Positions 43,701-47,750 of a stretch of DNA of 47,750 bases are shown here, in pieces. Origin of the DNA: Owenweeksia sp. (lineage in GTDB: Bacteria; Bacteroidota; Bacteroidia; Flavobacteriales; Schleiferiaceae). Every line of letters begins with the position of its first letter. The first letter of the stretch is position 1. Both the position numbers and the translations under genes were made by a program. The stretch lies in the NCBI GenBank assembly GCA_028285465.1, contig JANQPD010000093.1:1-47750 (forward strand). Direction: 5' to 3'. The notes below the pieces were generated by a model that was not told the DNA's origin, searched no databases, and saw nothing but the letters and a program-made list of their open reading frames with translations.

Positions 43701-46700
43701 GGGTGTCGACAGCATTCGTTTTGTGCACAACGAGATCCACATCGCCAAAGTAGATTACCCTATACCTGGTAAAAACGCCTCTATTGTTTTTCGCCATATC
43801 CTGATCGACAACGAACTGAATTTTGAAGTAGACGAAATAGACCTGGATGCCACTAGTTACGAGTACAACGGCTACCCCCTTACGGTAGACAATATGGCCT
43901 GGAAAAACGATAAGCTACTAGTAGGCGGAATATTGTCCCTGGGGGGTGACCTTGGCAATACCGAGATCGACAACATCGAGATAAAACCGGACGGAAGCCT
44001 GAGCGGGGGAACATTCAACCTGGCCCAAACCAATATGAGCTACCATGGCTTTAACCTGGCTATCGACACCATAAATTTGGATGCACAGGACGTAATGACC
44101 ATGAACGGCAATATTGTATTGCCCGACAGCCTGGGTGAGATCAAGCTGGAAGGACTACAGGTGACTGCCGAAAAAGTATTGGACTACGGCAACATTGAGT
44201 TTTCTTCCGAAACCATCAACTGGCTGGGCTTTCAGTTGAACATTGATAGCTTAAAGTTCGAAGCGCCCTATTTTCACATGGGTGGTAATGTAAGCATTCC
44301 CAAGCTGGGCAGCCTTCGGCTTTCCGGCTTGAAACTGGACGCCAGCGGTAAGTTCAGTGGGGGCACTTTCATCCTGCCCGATTCCACTAAAGTAGATTAC
44401 AACGGCTTTACCGTAGGGCTCTCCAAGATCGCCATAGAATCTGACGGGATAGAGTTGGACGGTAGCATTCGCTTACCCAATCAAAGAGGTACAATACAGC
44501 TTACCGGACTGGAGATCAACGGGCAAGGAGCTTTCAGCCAGGGGCACTTCCTGTATGAAGAAGGCAGCAACCCATTGGAATTCAACGGGTTACACCTAGA
44601 AATAAACAGTATTGACATTGTAAATAGTGAATTATATGTGCATGCCGCCATGGAATTGCCCCAGAATGTCGGCAGGGTGGGTGCTCACCTCTCCTGGGAT
44701 ATGCAACAAAGTATTCAGCTGGATTCCATCTCCCTGCGCAATGCCAACATCACCTACTCCGGCTTCCACATTGACCTGACCAGTTGCCAGTACCTCAACA
44801 ACAATTTCATTTTTAACGGGAGCATCTCCATAGACAACATGGGTGTATTTGAGGTAGACCAGCTCAGCCTTTCCGCCCAGGGTGCTTTCAGCGGAGGCAG
44901 CGTCACTTTTAAGGGAACCGAGTGGAAATGGGGCAGCCTTTCTGCGCAGATCAATACCGCTTCCATCATCGATCATGAAATACTGCTCGATGCTGATGTA
45001 ACCCTCCCCGACAATATGGGTACCCTGGGCCTGAAGAACGTAGACGTGGATATGAACGGAAAGATCATCAGCGCCAAAGTAACGCTGGATAGCCTTTCCT
45101 ATGCCGGGTACACCTTTCATCTCGATTCAGCCGCGGTGAGCAACAACGAACTGATCACCCTGGCCGGTTATATGCGCTTGCCGAAGGGCTACGGCAAGAT
45201 CACCATCGAGGATTTCACCATCAACACAGCCGGGAATATCCTTGCCGGGGAAGCTACCTATGATGGCCAGGGCTTTACCCTTGGCCAGATGAATATGACC
45301 GTTGACAAAGTACACCTCAGCAACAGCGATGTTAATTTTGACGGCACCATCCACTTCCCTCCTTCTATTGGCGGAAGCCTGGATTTCAATGGTTTGGGAT
45401 TCACCACTTCCGGAGATATCGAGATCAACAGCATTGCCGCCAACAACGTAGCCCTGCAGATCAACGGTTTCAGCGCCAACCTCAGCGCGGTAAGCTGGGA
45501 CGAGCAGCAGCAACGGATCACGATAGACGGTTCCCTTGGCCTGCCCGGCACTTTTGGCAGTGCCGCCATAACCAATTTACAGATCGGCACAGACGGTGCG
45601 CTCTACGGGGGCAACTTCGATCTTTCCGGGCTCAATATGAAGTACCACGGGGTTACCCTCAAGCCTACGCAACTGCAGTTTAACGGAACGGAGCTTACCG
45701 CCAGTTGTGCGCTAACCCTACCTAATAATGCCCAGTTATCCGTAGCCGGGATGAAAATTGGGCCCTCCGGCATCTCCGACTTCGGGCAGATCAACGCCAG
45801 CAATGTGCAGTTTCAGTGGAAAGGTTATGCCTTTGAGCTCGTGCAACTGAATTTCAGCAATGACGTATTCAGCTTTTCCGGAAAGCTGGATTTTGGCCAA
45901 TACGGCACCCTGGATGCCACCGATATACAGATCAGCACCACGGGTGAATTCTTTGGAGGAACCTTTATGCCCAGCAATGCCCAACTGAAATTCGCTTCCA
46001 TGGCCATTGCCCTGGACAGCCTGGTGTTTCAACAAAATGAATTTGAATTCAGCGGCAGTCTGAGCCTGCCCGGCAACAACGGCCAGATACTCTTCAGGGA
46101 CATCGACATTACCACCGATGGCAAATTTACGGGCGGCAGCCTGCTGTATAGCGGGCAGGGATTTAGTTTTAACAATGGAAAATACCGGGTACTGCCCACC
46201 GACATTACCCTCGGCACCGACAACAGCATCACCCTCGATGCCCGGGTGGTGGAAGCAGCTACCGATAGCGTTAAGGCCATTATGACCGGCACGAAAATTA
46301 CCGGTGATCCCTTTAACATACAGTTCGGCACAGAGACCTTGCTCAACACCGAGTTCTACTACAAAGGTTTTGATGTAAAAGTAGATACCTTCACCGTAAG
46401 CGGAAGCAATATTACCTACACCGGGCACATTGCCATTCCCAAACTGGGGCAGCTCGATGTGGCAGGCCTCGTGATGAACGTTACCTCCGGAAAAATCACC
46501 GATCACGGCAACATCACCTATGCCGGCCAGACCTGGACCATGGGCAGTACCTCCTTTACTATCGATTCCGTAAAGCTCGAAGAAGACTTTATTGAGATCG
46601 AGGCGCGAATGCAATTGCCCAATAATGCCGGGGAAGTAGATGTAAACAATATGCGCCTCACCACTACCGGCAATTTATTGAGTGCCGATGTAGATGTGCA

Positions 46701-47750
46701 GAACATTAGCATGGGGTACCACAATTATACCATTGCCCTTACACATGCTTCCATCGAAGGCGGAGAACTGGAACTGGACGGCACCATTAACCTCAATACC
46801 TTCGGGACTTTTAATGTAGAAGACCTGGAGTTCGATCTCACTAACGGGACTTTTGAACAAGCCACCCTGAGTTCGGAAAATGCCAGCTTCACTTTAGGCA
46901 GCTTTACCGCAGTGCCGCAGGCCATCACCTTTGCAAACGGGAACATCGATGTAGACGGCTTTCTCCAACTGCCCGCCATATTCGGAGATAGCGCCAAGGT
47001 ATCCTTTAACGGCTTGCAGATCGGCTCCGACGGCAGTTTCAGCATAGACAGTATAAAATCCAACAACGTTGAAGTGCAATACAAAGGCTTCGACCTGGCC
47101 TTTACCGAATTGCAGTGGTCCAACGGCCTGGTGATCTCTGCCAACCTCACCCTGCCGGGCAACAGCCAAACCTTATCGCTGGAAAACCTTAAAGTAGATC
47201 AAAGCGGCAATGTGAGTGGCGGGAGCCTGAACGCCAGCGGAGTAGCCATTGCCTACCACGGCTATACCCTCGAATTGCAAAATGCCGAGTTTCTCCCAGG
47301 CAATGGCGCTAAACTCAGCGGAAGCTTTACTCTGCCGGGAGGTACCGTACAACTCAGCGTTACCGACCTGGAATTCGGTTCGGCAGGCATCACACACTAC
47401 GGAACGGTAGCCATGAGCTCTTCCAAACCGGTAAAATGGCACGACTTTGAAGTGAACGTAAGCAATGTGAGCATGTCGGACGGTACCGTGCTCATGGATG
47501 GCAGCATGGCCCTTAACGGCATAGGTACGCTGAGCGTCACGCAACTTGGGTTTACCTCCTCCGGCAACTTTCTGCCAGGCGACATCACCTTGCAAAACCA
47601 GCAACAACTTACCTTCGGCCAGTATTCCGCTACCGTTTCACAAATAGAATTCTCGGGCGATGTCATTTCCGTGAGCGGAAACATCGGGCTTTCCGGCAAC
47701 CGCAAAGTAGCCATAGCCGGTATGTCTATCGACTTCCAGGGCAATTTCAA
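40753..47750 (+). CDS. Giant secreted protein built from ~60-residue repeats (partial)
   Basis: ATG 40753 opens a frame with no stop to the right edge, so at least 2,332 codons are present and the 3' end is missing. It starts with a signal peptide (MLRSFFTFFWVCAFLSIFAQ). A repeat recurs with the pattern YxGFxLxId...GxIxLPxxxGxLxLxgLxI...G.fsGGxF, at a spacing of 58-62 residues. Four copies lie before a segment of Ig-like units (about residues 410-720; NDxDGIIEL-type calcium-like loop at YTDANGDGIIELNQD) and roughly 26 after it. The dense, alternating strands suggest a long beta-solenoid or beta-groove. A surface adhesin, or an AsmA/TamB-like lipid conduit, are both possible. Confidence 0.85.
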   Translation, partial: MLRSFFTFFWVCAFLSIFAQTSTLPQTTKTLAGFTATYEFPANATVTLNGAQPGKAQAALVLDGSGKVSKASFSITDTNSLQYTYGAFTLNIQHITYNATDDHLICSGNMLMPAEFQEDTNAIYLNFSSLRLNAQGIVDLGNVHMSSPIQYHGFYYGLGSHHKIYKDSLVLDGYVVLPHNIGQLHTSLRLEANQQAALELDSVKDDKLKAFGYEFDVLTASYAQGIWTLNTDLIIPDDFGKLRANQLKVDTSGIVQEPVFDVGQSPQLQMGVYKAKATDAWLKDNQLMMKAEFYLWDETLYMDSLAILNSGDIDCKYVTTTSSQANIAGFAMDSLDFDFGYYVIDSLANQKYGFQLNGRVSLPNSWGQVKVNNARIYLDGSFDGGHATDKDSINLNGFKFHLDEGRFFPSIHYYTLNGSVQSHADTSVVQVTVDGEVVGYRPLINGTWSMDGVRHPALTEGHIKVVNIIDSDEDGEYNLAKDALFDISEGVLITPQSGALGHFKGASNRPNGELITVSHTGKDLGTAVVWDNHWEYFAYGLPDLSQGNIKASASRKSDGYKISGQNLGSAALVDVEYKGKSLGKTLVKTDGSFESPVYQIHNFIPADIQVKAYTDANGDGIIELNQDLSSDITSEVTIANSKQRFYKIFGKASQANGSVVDLQLNGSSIGQALVWEGHWRLDYETEQSLQPAALSAKVYSALKKDSLLADVSSGLKAQAVVLSKEDFSHWMEFHSIPTDSIGLNNATVLLDGNLALPKFGKLPVSGMNISSSGMRMPGKKNTHGNPHFRFDGYNYNLNNFDIDISKPTAILDGEIILPDNAGRLWAKVDAQISGVSLSNMELEQKEITVGDFTVHVDSLRLNEKEEMQLRGELDIPNMDQYIPVEELTISASTERKEAQINTENLTLKTNGYQLAVSKARFVVDTLSGGAFADTMMLWGTIDLGVMGNLKAEALRFDSYGNITSGRLSVGDKGLKINGFDFSQGVDSIRFVHNEIHIAKVDYPIPGKNASIVFRHILIDNELNFEVDEIDLDATSYEYNGYPLTVDNMAWKNDKLLVGGILSLGGDLGNTEIDNIEIKPDGSLSGGTFNLAQTNMSYHGFNLAIDTINLDAQDVMTMNGNIVLPDSLGEIKLEGLQVTAEKVLDYGNIEFSSETINWLGFQLNIDSLKFEAPYFHMGGNVSIPKLGSLRLSGLKLDASGKFSGGTFILPDSTKVDYNGFTVGLSKIAIESDGIELDGSIRLPNQRGTIQLTGLEINGQGAFSQGHFLYEEGSNPLEFNGLHLEINSIDIVNSELYVHAAMELPQNVGRVGAHLSWDMQQSIQLDSISLRNANITYSGFHIDLTSCQYLNNNFIFNGSISIDNMGVFEVDQLSLSAQGAFSGGSVTFKGTEWKWGSLSAQINTASIIDHEILLDADVTLPDNMGTLGLKNVDVDMNGKIISAKVTLDSLSYAGYTFHLDSAAVSNNELITLAGYMRLPKGYGKITIEDFTINTAGNILAGEATYDGQGFTLGQMNMTVDKVHLSNSDVNFDGTIHFPPSIGGSLDFNGLGFTTSGDIEINSIAANNVALQINGFSANLSAVSWDEQQQRITIDGSLGLPGTFGSAAITNLQIGTDGALYGGNFDLSGLNMKYHGVTLKPTQLQFNGTELTASCALTLPNNAQLSVAGMKIGPSGISDFGQINASNVQFQWKGYAFELVQLNFSNDVFSFSGKLDFGQYGTLDATDIQISTTGEFFGGTFMPSNAQLKFASMAIALDSLVFQQNEFEFSGSLSLPGNNGQILFRDIDITTDGKFTGGSLLYSGQGFSFNNGKYRVLPTDITLGTDNSITLDARVVEAATDSVKAIMTGTKITGDPFNIQFGTETLLNTEFYYKGFDVKVDTFTVSGSNITYTGHIAIPKLGQLDVAGLVMNVTSGKITDHGNITYAGQTWTMGSTSFTIDSVKLEEDFIEIEARMQLPNNAGEVDVNNMRLTTTGNLLSADVDVQNISMGYHNYTIALTHASIEGGELELDGTINLNTFGTFNVEDLEFDLTNGTFEQATLSSENASFTLGSFTAVPQAITFANGNIDVDGFLQLPAIFGDSAKVSFNGLQIGSDGSFSIDSIKSNNVEVQYKGFDLAFTELQWSNGLVISANLTLPGNSQTLSLENLKVDQSGNVSGGSLNASGVAIAYHGYTLELQNAEFLPGNGAKLSGSFTLPGGTVQLSVTDLEFGSAGITHYGTVAMSSSKPVKWHDFEVNVSNVSMSDGTVLMDGSMALNGIGTLSVTQLGFTSSGNFLPGDITLQNQQQLTFGQYSATVSQIEFSGDVISVSGNIGLSGNRKVAIAGMSIDFQGNF
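43000..47750 (+). repeat. Array of degenerate ~180-bp coding repeats
   Basis: Measured at the conserved LPxxxG position, units begin near 43201, 43375, 43576, 43761, 43936, 44118, 44295, 44473, 44655, 44830, 45003, 45178, 45355, 45541, 45718, 45892, 46068, 46434 (after a divergent unit), 46613, 46795, 46969, 47153, 47332, 47512 and 47689. DNA identity is low but the spacing holds at 174-186 bases, so the repeats are old and kept by protein structure rather than by recent duplication. Confidence 0.75.

Noticed and set aside
45736..46614. Long minus-strand open frame (292 aa) inside the giant gene
   Set aside because: It is the complement of a repetitive plus-strand frame with a signal peptide and ordered repeats; many similar shadows run along the same stretch.
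40753..47750. CRISPR-like or satellite repeat array
   Set aside because: The ~180-bp periodicity is in a coding frame with diverged DNA and no identical repeats or spacers.

Overview
The window looks like Bacteroidota (Cytophagia/Flavobacteriia/Saprospiria-like). The signs are type IX secretion sorting tails, several TAnnTTTG-type -7 promoter boxes, few Shine-Dalgarno sequences, a tmRNA tag of the GENNxALAA kind, a DUF5606-like gene beside mazG, and a peptide deformylase with an acidic insert. I cannot name a genus from sequence alone.

Layout. Bases 1-33.4 kb are a dense, mostly housekeeping region. It opens with the tail of an unidentified gene (1-277) and an O-antigen ligase/TPR protein. 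Next come a VTT-domain membrane protein, a class III aminotransferase, a multi-PAS/GAF histidine kinase overlapping its single-receiver partner, a GlcD-type FAD oxidase, a DPP-IV-like peptidase, a POT peptide transporter, a thioredoxin-like protein, pheT and an HDAC-like deacetylase. A long minus-strand run (23.4 to 16.6 kb) holds ruvX, def, a TPR lipoprotein, a DUF5606-like gene, mazG, aspartate kinase, a fused PlsC-GNAT acyltransferase and a sulfotransferase. Then follow dapD, a T9SS-sorted protein, a GNAT gene, lysA, two small envelope proteins, rpe, a second but split PlsC/GNAT pair, and a saccharopine-dehydrogenase-like gene. Lysine-pathway genes (aspartate kinase, dapD, lysA) are therefore spread over about 8.5 kb on both strands. 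The two PlsC/GNAT modules resemble the OlsF/GlsAB enzymes that make ornithine or glycine aminolipids.

At 33.4-33.8 kb lies ssrA (tmRNA). Directly after its 3' end the character changes to an AT-richer accessory segment (33.9-40.7 kb). It holds two small secreted or lipoprotein genes preceded by the same 25-bp repeat, about 0.9 kb of apparently decayed DNA, and a compact module: a 90-aa charge-bipartite small protein, a caspase/metacaspase-like protease, and a 125-aa protein ending in GGG. A TPR sensor kinase and a LuxR-type regulator follow. This module is the best candidate for an undescribed system: the small protein looks like a precursor or effector, the protease like its processor. A terminator-like hairpin sits between the first two genes, and another overlaps the start of the kinase gene.

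From 40.75 kb to the window end runs one open frame of at least 2,332 codons. It encodes a secreted protein built from a degenerate repeat of about 60 residues, with roughly 30 copies visible and no stop before the edge.
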